Shown: in pieces, positions 35,978-46,100 of the stretch
Position numbering within the stretch: the stretch's first letter is position 1
Layout: each line of letters starts with the position of its first letter
From: Paenibacillus sp. FSL R5-0912
GTDB lineage: Bacteria > Bacillota > Bacilli > Paenibacillales > Paenibacillaceae
Length of the DNA stretch: 64,000 bases
Direction of reading: 5' to 3'
NCBI RefSeq assembly: GCF_000758605.1
Contig: NZ_CP009282.1
Location: forward strand, 3,596,001-3,660,000
The notes under the pieces: generated by a model
What the model saw: only the letters and a program-made list of their open reading frames with translations
Told to the model about the DNA's origin: nothing
Databases searched by the model: none
Position numbers and translations under genes: made by a program

Positions 35978-36574
35978 TTGTCCAAGAAAGAACGGCAGCA
36001 GCAGCTGCTCTCAATCATTGAAGGTAATCCTTTTGTAACGGACCGGGAATTGACCCGCCAGCTGAAGGTGAGCATTCAGACGATCCGGCTGGATCGGATG
36101 GAGCTGGGGATTCCGGAGCTGCGTGAACGGATGAAGCAAATGGCAGAGCACTCCTATGATCAGGTCCGTTCCCTGCCTGTTGATGAAGTGGTTGGTGACA
36201 TAGTCGATTTGCAGCTGGACCGGAGCGGGATTTCTATTTTTGAGATCCGTGAAGAGCATGTTTTCTCCAGAAACGGGATTGCCCGCGGCCATTATGTCTT
36301 CGGCCAGGCGAATTCGCTGGCAGTTGCTGTTATCAATGATGAAATTGCCCTGACCGCTTCAGCCGATATCCGGTTCGTGCGCATGGTCCGGCTGGGTGAG
36401 AAATGTATCGCCAAAGCGCAGGTACGCTCGCTTGCGGGCCGGAACGGCAAAGCTGAGGTGGACGTGTTTACATATGTTGGAGAAGAACTGGTATTTCAAG
36501 GCCATTTTGTAGTGTACCGTTCTGCAATTGAAGAGTACAGCGAAGGGGGAAACCGGAGTGCTGATCGCCATTGA
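35978..36574 (+). CDS. fapR: Fatty acid biosynthesis transcriptional regulator FapR
   Basis: 198 residues from the TTG. N-terminal helix-turn-helix (ELTRQLKVSIQTIRLDRMELGIPELRERM) and C-terminal hot-dog domain that binds malonyl-CoA (FSRNGIARGHYVFGQANSLAVAVIN, ALTASADIRF). The start is uncertain: AGGAGGT (35954-35960) is eight bases before an in-frame ATC at 35969 but 17 before the TTG at 35978, and a TGA at 35960 excludes anything longer. Overlaps plsX by 17 bases. Confidence 0.95.
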   Translation: MSKKERQQQLLSIIEGNPFVTDRELTRQLKVSIQTIRLDRMELGIPELRERMKQMAEHSYDQVRSLPVDEVVGDIVDLQLDRSGISIFEIREEHVFSRNGIARGHYVFGQANSLAVAVINDEIALTASADIRFVRMVRLGEKCIAKAQVRSLAGRNGKAEVDVFTYVGEELVFQGHFVVYRSAIEEYSEGGNRSADRH

Positions 36575-37547
36575 TGCCATGGGCGGGGATAATGCTCCTG
36601 AGTGTAATGTAGAAGGGGCCCTGGCCGCAGCTGCGGAGTGGAGTGATACGCAGATCGTGCTGGTCGGTGATGAAGCCAGACTTGCGCCGCTGCTCAAGAA
36701 CAAGCCGTCCAATGTGACGGTGCGTCATGCAGGGGATGTGATCGGTTCCGATGAGGAGCCGGTGAAGGCAGTCCGCCGTAAAAAGGATTCGTCCATGGTA
36801 GTCGCCGGACGGATGGTGCGCGAAGGTGAGGCCGATGCCATGATCTCGTCCGGCAATACCGGAGCACTTATGACTACGGGGCTGCTGGTTGTGGGAAGAA
36901 TGCAGGGTATAGAACGTCCTGCCCTGGCACCGATGATACCAACGCTGGATGATGTCGGCGTATTAGCCCTGGACCTGGGTGCCAATATGGATGCCAAACC
37001 GCAGCATCTGGCCCAATATGCCCTGATGGGCAGCATATACCGTAATAAGGTCCATGGCATTGCGAAGCCCCGGGTAGGTCTGCTGAACGTAGGGACTGAG
37101 CCTGGCAAGGGGAATGAGCTGACCAAAGAAGCTTATCCGCTGCTTGAAGCTTTGACTGGCATTCATTTTGTCGGCAATGTGGAGGCGCGGGATGTGCTCA
37201 CCGGAGCCTGCGATGTGCTGGTCTGTGACGGGTTTGCCGGCAATATCCTTCTGAAGACGCTGGAAGGAACGGCAGGAGCCATGTTCTCTCTGCTGAAGGA
37301 GCAATTCAGCAAGTCGCTTAAGACCAAGCTGGGCGCAGCCATACTGATGCCGGAGCTTAGAAGTCTGAAGGGCAAAATGGATTATAAGGAGCACGGCGGA
37401 GCGCCGCTGCTCGGTCTTAGCGGTCTCGTAGTGAAGGGGCATGGCTCCTCCGACGGCAACGCGGTGAAGAATGCGGTAAGGCAGGCCCGGATTGCACTGC
37501 AGGCGGATCTGGTAGCCAGTATATCCAGAGAAATTAGCGGGAAGTGA
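36558..37547 (+). CDS. plsX: Phosphate acyltransferase PlsX
   Basis: 329 residues; converts acyl-ACP to acyl-phosphate, the first step of phospholipid synthesis in Gram-positives. Start LIAIDAMGGDNAP, then SSGNTGALMTTGLLVVGRMQGIERPALAP and DVLVCDGFAGNILLKTLEG. GTG at 36558 begins at the conserved first strand, inside fapR. Second gene of the FapR-controlled operon. Confidence 0.96.
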   Translation: MLIAIDAMGGDNAPECNVEGALAAAAEWSDTQIVLVGDEARLAPLLKNKPSNVTVRHAGDVIGSDEEPVKAVRRKKDSSMVVAGRMVREGEADAMISSGNTGALMTTGLLVVGRMQGIERPALAPMIPTLDDVGVLALDLGANMDAKPQHLAQYALMGSIYRNKVHGIAKPRVGLLNVGTEPGKGNELTKEAYPLLEALTGIHFVGNVEARDVLTGACDVLVCDGFAGNILLKTLEGTAGAMFSLLKEQFSKSLKTKLGAAILMPELRSLKGKMDYKEHGGAPLLGLSGLVVKGHGSSDGNAVKNAVRQARIALQADLVASISREISGK

Positions 37548-37555
37548 GTGACGAT

Positions 37556-38545
37556 ATGAAACAATTACGTCCGGTAGGAATCATTGGTACAGGGAAATAT
37601 GTACCCGAGAGAATATTGACCAACAGCGATCTGGAGAAGATCGTCGACACAAACGATGAATGGATTGTCAGCCGTACAGGAATCCGGGAACGGCATATTG
37701 CTGCTCCGGAACAAGCCACATCCGATCTTGCTTATGAAGCAGCGCTGAAGGCACTGGAATCCGCTGGCATGAAGGCGGAAGAGCTTGATCTTATTATTGT
37801 AGCCACAGTTACACCGGACAGCACTTTCCCATCCACAGCCTGTATTCTTCAGGACAAGCTGGGCGCTAAGGGGGCTGCGGCCTTTGACCTGTCGGCAGCC
37901 TGCTCCGGTTTCGTCTACAGTCTGGCTACGGCAACCGGCTTTATCCAGAACCGAATGTATAACAATGCGCTTGTTATTGGTGCTGACACATTGTCGCGCA
38001 TCACGGATTATACAGACCGCAACACTTGTGTACTGTTCGGTGATGGTGCCGGCGCAGTCATTGTAGGTGAAGTACCGGAAGGCCGCGGCTTCCAGTCCTT
38101 CGATCTTGGCGCTGAAGGTTCCGGCGGCAGCCTGCTCAAGATGGAAGCAGGCGGTTCACGTCTGCCGGCTTCCCAGCAGACGGTAGAAGACAAGAAGCAT
38201 TTCATCTATATGAACGGCCGTGAAGTATTCAAATTTGCGGTGCGTGTAATGGGGACGGCTACGGAACGTGTGCTAACCAAAGCGGGATTGACCAAGGAGA
38301 ATATCGACTTGTTCGTGCCTCACCAGGCTAACATCCGGATTATTCAATCGGCGATGCAGCGTCTGGATCTGCCGCCTGAGAAATGTGTTATCAACGTTGA
38401 TAAATATGCGAATACTTCAGCGGCGTCCATTCCGCTGGCACTTGTGGAAGCAGCAGAGGAAGGCCGGATGAAGGAAGGCGACACGGTGCTTATGGTCGGC
38501 TTCGGCGGCGGACTCACCTGGGGAGCTTCCGTACTGATCTGGTAA
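37556..38545 (+). CDS. fabH: Beta-ketoacyl-ACP synthase III
   Basis: 329 residues; starts each fatty acid by condensing an acyl-CoA with malonyl-ACP. Catalytic Cys116 in DLSAACSGFVY, His in LFVPHQANIRI and Asn in NVDKYANTSAASIP. Anaerobic or branched-chain primer preference cannot be read from sequence, though branched primers are usual in this group. The ATG at 37556 is used; a GTG four codons earlier is possible. Confidence 0.97.
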   Translation: MKQLRPVGIIGTGKYVPERILTNSDLEKIVDTNDEWIVSRTGIRERHIAAPEQATSDLAYEAALKALESAGMKAEELDLIIVATVTPDSTFPSTACILQDKLGAKGAAAFDLSAACSGFVYSLATATGFIQNRMYNNALVIGADTLSRITDYTDRNTCVLFGDGAGAVIVGEVPEGRGFQSFDLGAEGSGGSLLKMEAGGSRLPASQQTVEDKKHFIYMNGREVFKFAVRVMGTATERVLTKAGLTKENIDLFVPHQANIRIIQSAMQRLDLPPEKCVINVDKYANTSAASIPLALVEAAEEGRMKEGDTVLMVGFGGGLTWGASVLIW

Positions 38546-38636
38546 AGAACAGGGCAATACTAACAGAACGAAGCGGTTCTATCCGGGCGTAAGGCGGGAG
38601 GAGCCGCTGTTAACGGGAAGGGAGCTTTTAAGCATC

Positions 38637-39560
38637 ATGGGTAAAATCGCATTTGTCTTTCCCGGTCAGGGTGCACAGGCAGTTGGTATGGGTAAGGATG
38701 TATATGAAGCCCTGCCGCAGAGCCGTGCAGTATTTGAAAAGGGTGACGAAGTACTTGGATTTCCGCTAAGTAAGCTTATATTTGAAGGACCTGAGAGCGA
38801 GCTTAAGCAGACTGTCAATACACAGCCGGCATTGGTTACAGCCAGTGTGGCTTATCTGGAAGCACTGCGGGATTTAGGGGTAACGCCTGATTATGTAGCA
38901 GGTCACAGTCTTGGTGAATATAGCGCTCTTGTAGCCGCCGGGGTCCTCTCTTATGAGGATGCAGTGCGGCTGGTCCGTCTGCGCGGACAATTCATGGAAG
39001 AAGCTGTACCAGGAGGACAAGGGGCTATGGCTGCTACACTTGGCGCAGACCGTGCGGCCCTCACGGAACTTTGCCGCAGTATTTCAGAGGCTGGCAATTC
39101 CGTTGAACTGGCTAACGTCAACTGCCCGGGACAGATCGTGGTTTCCGGCACCGTGGCTGGGGTGAATGAAGTGGTGCAGCGCGTTAAGGAAGCAGGCGGC
39201 AAACGGGCAATTCCGCTGGAGGTCAGCGGCCCGTTCCACTCCTCATTAATGAGGGAAGCCGCTGAACAGCTGGCTGCAGAGCTGCAGAAAGTAACCTTTA
39301 ACGTTCCTCTTATGCCGGTAATCGTCAATGTCACAGCTGCCCCGGTAACGGATCCGGAAGAGATCCGTAATCTGCTGGTAGCGCAGGTATTCTCTCCTGT
39401 ACTCTGGCAGGACAGCGTGGAATGGCTTATTGCAGACGGCGTGGACACTTTTGTAGAGATCGGCTCCGGCAGCGTGCTGGCAGGCCTGATCCGCAAAATT
39501 GACAAAAATGTTAAGCTCGTGAATATCAACAGCCTTGAGAGCGCTCAGACTGGCTGGTAA
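38637..39560 (+). CDS. fabD: Malonyl-CoA:ACP transacylase
   Basis: 307 residues. Loads malonate from CoA onto ACP. FVFPGQGAQ oxyanion region, catalytic Ser91 in GHSLGEYSAL, Gln/His region SGPFHSSLM. GAAGGGAG precedes the ATG by about 13 bases. Part of the plsX-fabHDG-acpP run. Confidence 0.97.
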   Translation: MGKIAFVFPGQGAQAVGMGKDVYEALPQSRAVFEKGDEVLGFPLSKLIFEGPESELKQTVNTQPALVTASVAYLEALRDLGVTPDYVAGHSLGEYSALVAAGVLSYEDAVRLVRLRGQFMEEAVPGGQGAMAATLGADRAALTELCRSISEAGNSVELANVNCPGQIVVSGTVAGVNEVVQRVKEAGGKRAIPLEVSGPFHSSLMREAAEQLAAELQKVTFNVPLMPVIVNVTAAPVTDPEEIRNLLVAQVFSPVLWQDSVEWLIADGVDTFVEIGSGSVLAGLIRKIDKNVKLVNINSLESAQTGW

Positions 39561-39611
39561 TCCGCTTGACATGAGAATAGCGGCATGATTATTGAAGGGG
39601 GACAACTGGAA

Positions 39612-40361
39612 ATGTTTGCAGCACTCAAAGGTCAGACCGCCCTGGTTACCGGCGGTTCCCGGGGGATTGGCCGTGCTATTGCACTGGCACTGGCGGAGCA
39701 GGGCGTGAAGGTTGCCGTGAACTACTCGGGCAGCCTTCAGTCGGCAGAGGAAACTGTATCCCGGATTCAGGAGCTGGGCTCGGAAGGAATTGCTCTGCAA
39801 GGGAATGTCGGTAACAGCGAACAGGCGGAGAACCTCGTGAAAGAGGTTATTAACACTTGGGGAAAAATTGATATTCTTGTGAATAATGCCGGCATTACCC
39901 GGGATAATCTGATTATGCGCATGAAAGAGGAAGAATTCGACCAGGTCATCGAGACGAATCTGAAGGGTGTGTTCAATTGTCTGAAGGCAGCGACACGTCC
40001 GATGATGAAGCAGCGTTACGGCCGGATCATCAATATTTCCTCTGTCGTGGGTGTGACGGGTAATCCCGGTCAGGTGAACTATACGGCTGCCAAGGCAGGG
40101 GTTATCGGGATGACGAAATCCGCGGCACGCGAGCTGGCTTCACGGGGAATTACCGTGAACTGCATTGCGCCAGGGTTCATCGATACCGATATGACCCGCG
40201 AGCTGTCCGATGAAGTCCGCAGTGAGCTGATCAAGGGGATTCCCCTTGCGAAGCTTGGGCGGGCGGAGGACATTGCTAACGCGGCGGTATTCCTGGCCTC
40301 GGAAGGGGCAGCCTACATGACAGGTCAGACACTTCATGTGGATGGCGGAATGTACATGTAA
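39612..40361 (+). CDS. fabG: 3-oxoacyl-ACP reductase FabG
   Basis: 249-residue NADPH-dependent short-chain reductase of the elongation cycle. [12 protein letters not shown] nucleotide loop, NNAGITRD, catalytic Ser (NISSVVG), YTAAKAG (Tyr-Lys), and C-terminal HVDGGMYM typical of FabG. The ATG at 39612 with upstream AAGGGGGA is preferred over 39585. Confidence 0.97.
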   Translation: MFAALKGQTALVTGGSRGIGRAIALALAEQGVKVAVNYSGSLQSAEETVSRIQELGSEGIALQGNVGNSEQAENLVKEVINTWGKIDILVNNAGITRDNLIMRMKEEEFDQVIETNLKGVFNCLKAATRPMMKQRYGRIINISSVVGVTGNPGQVNYTAAKAGVIGMTKSAARELASRGITVNCIAPGFIDTDMTRELSDEVRSELIKGIPLAKLGRAEDIANAAVFLASEGAAYMTGQTLHVDGGMYM

Positions 40362-40481
40362 GGCTTCTAAGCGTCAGATCATTACGGGGGAAGAGAGCAG
40401 AGGCGGCCAGAAAGCGTTTTTTATGCTCTATGGTATTTTGACTTCATATCTCGTATAATACCAAAAGAGGAGGTGAACCGG

Positions 40482-40715
40482 ATGTCCGATGTATTGGAGC
40501 GTGTAAAACGCATTGTCATCGACCGCTTAGGTGCCGATGAAGCTGAGGTAACATTAGAAGCGTCTTTCAAAGATGATTTAGGTGCTGATTCTCTTGATGT
40601 AGTAGAATTGGTTATGGAATTGGAAGATGAATTCGATATGGAAATCTCTGATGAAGATGCAGAGAGTATTACGACCGTGGGTGAAGTTGTGAAGTACATA
40701 CAATCTCATACCTAG
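40482..40715 (+). CDS. acpP: Acyl carrier protein
   Basis: 77-residue acidic four-helix protein. Phosphopantetheine attaches at Ser37 in [20 protein letters not shown] precedes the ATG at 40482. A short terminator-like hairpin follows, which may set a lower level for the downstream fabF-rnc genes. Confidence 0.98.
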   Translation: MSDVLERVKRIVIDRLGADEAEVTLEASFKDDLGADSLDVVELVMELEDEFDMEISDEDAESITTVGEVVKYIQSHT

Positions 40716-40730
40716 AGTCATATGATTGAG

Positions 40731-40757
40731 GGTCCCGTTCCTGCCAGGGCGGGACTT
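40731..40757 (+). terminator. Weak or partial terminator after acpP
   Basis: GTCCCG (40732-40737) pairs with CGGGAC (40750-40755), followed by TTCTCC. The T run is poor, so partial readthrough into fabF is likely. Confidence 0.4.
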
Positions 40758-40935
40758 CTCCTCATTTTGAGGTGATTTAAGGGCAGCAGCAAAGGGTGCA
40801 TGAGCATCTTTATGGGGAAAATAACAGAACCGCAGATGGGTTAATCTTGCGGCGACTGCAGTTTATATAGACTTCTGGCCGGAATACAATTACATGTTGT
40901 AGAAGTATTACAGCCTACAGATGGGGTGAGCGCGT

Positions 40936-42174
40936 TTGAGTCAAAGAGTGGTTGTTACAGGTATGGGAGTGATGACGTCGCTGGGCAAGGATCTGGAAAC
41001 GTTCTGGGACAGCCTGATGAGCGGTACATCCGGAGTATCTCTTGTTGAAGCTTTTGATGTCAGTGAATATACTACGCGAATTGCGGCTTCGGTTAAGGAT
41101 TTCAATGCTGAGGAACATTTCGGCCGTAAGGAAGCCCGCAAAATGGACCGTTTCGTGCAATTTGCGGTTGCTGCCGGCGAAGAAGCCCTGAAGGACAGCG
41201 GACTGAAGATTGGCGAAGATATCGATGCTGAGCGTATCGGCGTTTCTGTCGGCTCCGGTATCGGCGGTCTGGGTACTTGGGAAGACAATCACAATCTGCT
41301 GCTGGAAAAAGGCCCGAAACGGGTCAGCCCGTTCTTCATTCCAATGATGATTGCCAACATGGGCTCCGGCCAGCTGTCGATCAATCTCGGTGCCAAAGGT
41401 CCGAATACAACGACGGTAACCGCTTGTGCGACAGGCAGCCATTCCATTGGTGAATCCTTCCGGCTGATACAGCGCGGTGATGCGGATGCGATGATCTGTG
41501 GCGGTGCAGAAGCAACCATCCGTCCTACAGGTATGGCAGGCTTTTGTGCGATGAGAGCCATGTCCACCCGCAATGACGAGCCGCAGAAGGCAAGCCGCCC
41601 GTTCGATGTTGACCGTGACGGTTTCGTTATGGGTGAAGGCGCAGGAATCCTGATTCTCGAATCTCTGGAACATGCAGAGAAACGCGGAGCCAACATTTAC
41701 GCCGAAGTGATTGGTTATGGCCTGAGTGCCGATGCCCATCATATGACCGAGCCTGATCCTGACGGTGCAGCACGCTGCATGAAGATGGCGATCCGCGATG
41801 CCGGAATTAATCCGGAGGATATCGATTACATCAATGCGCATGGCACCTCTACACCGGTAGGCGACAAATCGGAAACAGCGGCTGTCAAGAAAGCTCTGGG
41901 TGAGCACGCGTACAAGGTAGCGATCAGTTCCACCAAATCAATGACAGGCCACTTGCTTGGCGCTGCCGGAGGTGTGGAAGCGATTATCTGCGGTCTTTCG
42001 CTGCAGAAGGGCATGATTGCTCCTACGATTAATTTGGACAATCCTGATCCGGATTGTGATCTGGATTATGTTCCGAATGTGCCCCGTAAGGCGGATCTGA
42101 ATATCGCAATGTCGAATTCATTCGGATTCGGAGGACATAACGCGACTGTTATACTCAAAAAATATAATAAGTAG
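40936..42174 (+). CDS. fabF: Beta-ketoacyl-ACP synthase II
   Basis: 412 residues; elongating condensing enzyme. Catalytic Cys in VTACATGSHSIG, His in NAHGTSTPVGDK and STKSMTGHLLGAAGG, C-terminal NSFGFGGHNA. TTG start at 40936 after GGGGTGAG. Twelve bases separate it from rnc, so the two are co-transcribed. Confidence 0.97.
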   Translation: MSQRVVVTGMGVMTSLGKDLETFWDSLMSGTSGVSLVEAFDVSEYTTRIAASVKDFNAEEHFGRKEARKMDRFVQFAVAAGEEALKDSGLKIGEDIDAERIGVSVGSGIGGLGTWEDNHNLLLEKGPKRVSPFFIPMMIANMGSGQLSINLGAKGPNTTTVTACATGSHSIGESFRLIQRGDADAMICGGAEATIRPTGMAGFCAMRAMSTRNDEPQKASRPFDVDRDGFVMGEGAGILILESLEHAEKRGANIYAEVIGYGLSADAHHMTEPDPDGAARCMKMAIRDAGINPEDIDYINAHGTSTPVGDKSETAAVKKALGEHAYKVAISSTKSMTGHLLGAAGGVEAIICGLSLQKGMIAPTINLDNPDPDCDLDYVPNVPRKADLNIAMSNSFGFGGHNATVILKKYNK

Positions 42175-42186
42175 GGGGACAGTGCA

Positions 42187-42891
42187 GTGAAAGGAGACCT
42201 GAAGCAGTTACAAAGCCAACTTCAAATCCAATTTCACGATCCTGTACTTCTGAAGCAGGCTTTTACCCATGCATCTTATGTGAACGAACACCGTTTCAAT
42301 CAGCATCAGGACAATGAGCGCCTGGAATTTTTGGGTGACGCTGTACTGGAGCTTACGGTGTCCGAATATTTGTACAATCTGCTCCCGGACAGGCCTGAAG
42401 GTGAACTGACCAAGCTGCGTGCCGCTATTGTATGCGAGCCGTCGCTGGTCCGGTTTGCCGAGACGCTCGGCTTCGGACGGTTTGTGCTGCTGGGTAAGGG
42501 GGAAGAACTTACGGGCGGGCGTACCCGCCCGGCTCTGCTGGCCGATGTGTTTGAAGCCTTCGTGGGAGCGCTTTATCTCGATCAGGGACTGGAAACGGCC
42601 CGGAAGTTTCTGGATAATCACGTTTTCCCGCTGGTCGAAACCGATGGTAAGCTGCAAATGCAGATGAGCGATTTCAAAACAGAGCTTCAGGAACTGATAC
42701 AGCATCATGGCATGGGTACGCTGGAATATCGGATTATTGAAGAGCGCGGACCGGCGCACGAGCGCGAATTCGTATCTGAAGTGTTCATGGCCAGCCGTTC
42801 GCTGGGCAGCGGCAGCGGCCGTTCCAAGAAGGAAGCGGAACAGCAGGCCGCAGCAGCGGCGTTATTGCATTTGAAGGAAGACGGTGCCTGA
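42187..42891 (+). CDS. rnc: Ribonuclease III
   Basis: 234-residue double-strand RNA nuclease. Endonuclease domain (about 1-155) with signature [13 protein letters not shown] and [13 protein letters not shown], then a double-stranded-RNA-binding domain (about 160-230; [30 protein letters not shown]). GTG start. Conserved neighbour of smc and ftsY in Firmicutes. Confidence 0.97.
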   Translation: MKGDLKQLQSQLQIQFHDPVLLKQAFTHASYVNEHRFNQHQDNERLEFLGDAVLELTVSEYLYNLLPDRPEGELTKLRAAIVCEPSLVRFAETLGFGRFVLLGKGEELTGGRTRPALLADVFEAFVGALYLDQGLETARKFLDNHVFPLVETDGKLQMQMSDFKTELQELIQHHGMGTLEYRIIEERGPAHEREFVSEVFMASRSLGSGSGRSKKEAEQQAAAAALLHLKEDGA

Positions 42892-42926
42892 AGTAGACTT
42901 GAACAGCAAAGCTGGGCAAGCGGAGT

Positions 42927-42987
42927 AGAGCAGCAATGGTCTGAATGCCGGCGTTTAGGCGGAAGTCAGACTTTTGCTGCTCTTTTT
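42927..42987 (+). terminator. Intrinsic terminator after rnc
   Basis: AGAGCAGCAA pairs with TTGCTGCTCT, with an inner TCTGA/TCAGA helix, then TTTTT. It separates rnc from smc, which has its own promoter-like element. Confidence 0.85.
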
Positions 42988-43093
42988 CGAGATATCAGAA
43001 ATAAAATGTTTTGGGGTCCCCGCAAAGTACTTGAGTAAACGTCGAAGCGAGTGCACCACTTTGTGGGGGTGTTTAGGCAAGGAAACGCTATGG

Positions 43094-43099
43094 TATAAT
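43094..43099 (+). promoter_or_regulatory. -10 element upstream of smc
   Basis: Consensus TATAAT 23 bases before the smc ATG; the -35 candidate TTTAGG (43072-43077) is weak with a 16-base spacer. Confidence 0.55.
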
Positions 43100-43122
43100 G
43101 GGTTAGAGGTGATAGGCGAGTT

Positions 43123-46100
43123 ATGTTTCTGAAACGGATTGAATTAGCTGGCTTCAAATCATTTGCCGACAAAACGGAAATGGAGTTTGTGCGCGGAATT
43201 ACGGCCGTAGTCGGCCCGAACGGAAGCGGCAAAAGTAATATTTCCGACGGTATACGCTGGGTGCTTGGCGAACAGAGTGCCAAATCACTGCGCGGCGGTA
43301 AAATGGAAGATATTATCTTTGCCGGAAGTGACGCCCGCAAAGCGGTCAATTACGGCGAGGTCTCTCTTACGCTGGATAATGAGGATCATGTACTGCCGCT
43401 GGATTTCAGCGAGGTTACGGTTACCCGCCGTGTGCACCGCAGCGGAGAAAGTGAATATTTAATCAATAAGCAAGCCTGCCGGCTGAAGGATATCACAGAG
43501 CTGTTTATGGATACCGGGATCGGTCGTGAGGCTTATTCGATTATTGGACAAGGCCGGATTGAAGAGATACTTAGTACCCGTTCCGAAGACCGGAGGGGGA
43601 TTTTTGAAGAGGCTTCGGGGATTGTTAAATATAAATCGCGCAAAAAAGACGCCGGACGCAAATTGGACGAGACCGAGCAGAATTTGCTGCGGATTCATGA
43701 CCTGATCAGTGAGCTTGAGGATCAGGTGGGGCCGCTGAAGGATCAGTCCGAGAAGGCCATCCGTTACAAGGAACTGCGTGAGCAGCTGAAGCATTTGGAG
43801 ATCTCCGTATATGTGCATCAGATTGAAGGCATACATACGGCCTGGCAGGAGGGGAATGCCCGGCTTGAGCTGCTGAAGGATGAACAGCTGGAGCTGTCGA
43901 CAGTAGTCTCCGCCCATGACGCCAAGCTGGAGAGCGGCCGTGCTGAGCTGCGGAGCCTGGAGCAGGAAGTGGAGAAGCTGCAGGAGCAGCTGCTGCATTA
44001 CAGTGAAGCGAATGAGAAAAGTGAAGGCTACGGAGAGTTGCTCAAAGAACGCCGCCGCAACCTGGAGAACAACCGCGAACAGCTGATGCAGACACTGGGT
44101 TCTGTAGGCGAGCGTTCTGAGGGACGGCAGCGTGAGCTGGCGGAGCTTGAGCATAAGCTGAAGCAGTCCCGCCAGGCACTGGAGGAACTGCGTCTGCAAC
44201 TGGCCGATGAAGAATCCCGGCTGCAGGGTGTTGCCGGGGGCATCAGCCAGAGCAAGGAAGAGAAGCTGAAGAGCGCGCTGCTCGAGCTGATGAACCTGAT
44301 GGCTCAGGCGCGCAATGAGATCCGCTATGCGGATCAGCAGAAGGAGAGCCTGGAGAAGAGGATGAGCCGCAGCCAGGAAGAGAGCGGTAAGTGGACTGCC
44401 CGGCTGGAGGAACTGACCTCTGCCCAGAGTGGGCTTAAGGATAAGATTGCCGGACTCGGCAAGGAAATCGGCACTTTGCGCGGCGCATACATTACGGAGA
44501 GCGAGCAGACCAGTAAGCGGCAGAAGCTGCTGGAGGAAACGCAAAGCGGCCTGCGCAAATGGGAGCAGAAACGCGAAGCCCAGGTCTCCCGGCATGAGAC
44601 GATGAAGGAAATGCAGGATGATTTTGACGGATTCATGCTTGGGGTTAAGGAAGTGCTGAAAGGTGCACGCAAAGGACAGTTAACTGGCGTACACGGCGCG
44701 GTTGCTGAACTAATCTCGGTTCCGGAGAAGCTCGAAATGGCTATTGAGACGGCCATGGGCGCTTCACTGCAGCATGTTGTTATGGAGAACGAAGCTGTGT
44801 CCCGGCAAGCGATTGCTTTCCTAAAGCAGCGCCAGCTGGGACGGGCGACCTTCCTGCCGCTGGATGTTATCCGCCCCCGGCAGATTACCGGCAGTGACCG
44901 CAGTATGGTAGAAGGTGCCGAAGGGTTTGTAGGAATCGGATCTGAACTGGTCGGCTTTGAGGAGAAGTATTCTAGCATCGTAGGAAGTTTGCTTGGGAAT
45001 GTCGTCATCGCTGAGAGTCTGGAGCAGGCAAACCGCATTGCTGCCAAATGCCAATACCGGTACAGAGTCGTAACGCTCGAAGGGGATGTAGTTAATGCCG
45101 GCGGTTCGATGACCGGGGGCAGCCAGCATAAGAAGAACAACAGTCTGCTCAGCCGCAAACGGCAGCTGGACCAATTGTTCGGCGAGATTGAAGAGAGCGA
45201 GCAGCAGATCGCCAAGCTGAAGCAGGGAATCCTCCGTCTGCGCGCCGAGCAGGACAAAGCAGCGCAGAAGCTGGAAGAGCTGCGGCATGACGGTGACGAG
45301 AAACGTCTGGAGGAGCAGCGGGTCTCCGGTGATCTGAAGCAGCTGGAGCAGGAGCTTCGCCACGTCAAGGAGCAGGTTGAGGGTGCTGGCGCAGAGCGCA
45401 GCGGATTCGAGAATGAGGTCCGCGGCTTCGAAGAGACCCGCAAGCAGGCGGAGGCGGAGCTTGCCCGGCTGGAGAAGGAAGAGAAGGAAGCCCACGAGGC
45501 CATCCGGAACGCCGAATCCGACCGTAAGGCAAATGAAACCGCCAAGGAAGAGCTGCAGGGTAAGCTGACAGGCATGAAGGTTACGGAAGGGAAGCTGGAC
45601 CAGGAGATTTTCTCCCTGGAGGAGCAGCTGCGGCGTATGCGACAGGATGCCGGCTCGCAGGAGAAAGAGCTGCGGCAGAGCCGCAGCCTGCTGATGACCA
45701 TCGAGCAGGATCTGGAAGAGAATACACGCGAAGCTGTGAAGCAGAAGGAAGATGTGAACAGCTTACGCCTCAAGAAGGAAGATACCTCAGCGAAGCTCGA
45801 CCTGGCCCGTGCCGACCGTACCGCGATCTCTCGCAAGCTGGAACTGGCTGAAGGAGAGACCAAAGACCAGCGGCAGGCGCTTAAAGGGGTTGAAGACAAG
45901 CTCCGTTCAACGGAGGTTGCCGTCGGGCGGCTGGATGTTGAGCTGGATAATATATTGCGCAAGCTGAGCGATGATTATGAACTAAGCTATGAGCTGGCTA
46001 AGCAGCGTTATCCGGTTCCCGAGGATGTGCCAGCAGCGCAGATGGAAGTACAGCGTCTGAAGCGCAGCATCTCCGGACTGGGTGAGGTGAACCTTGGCGC

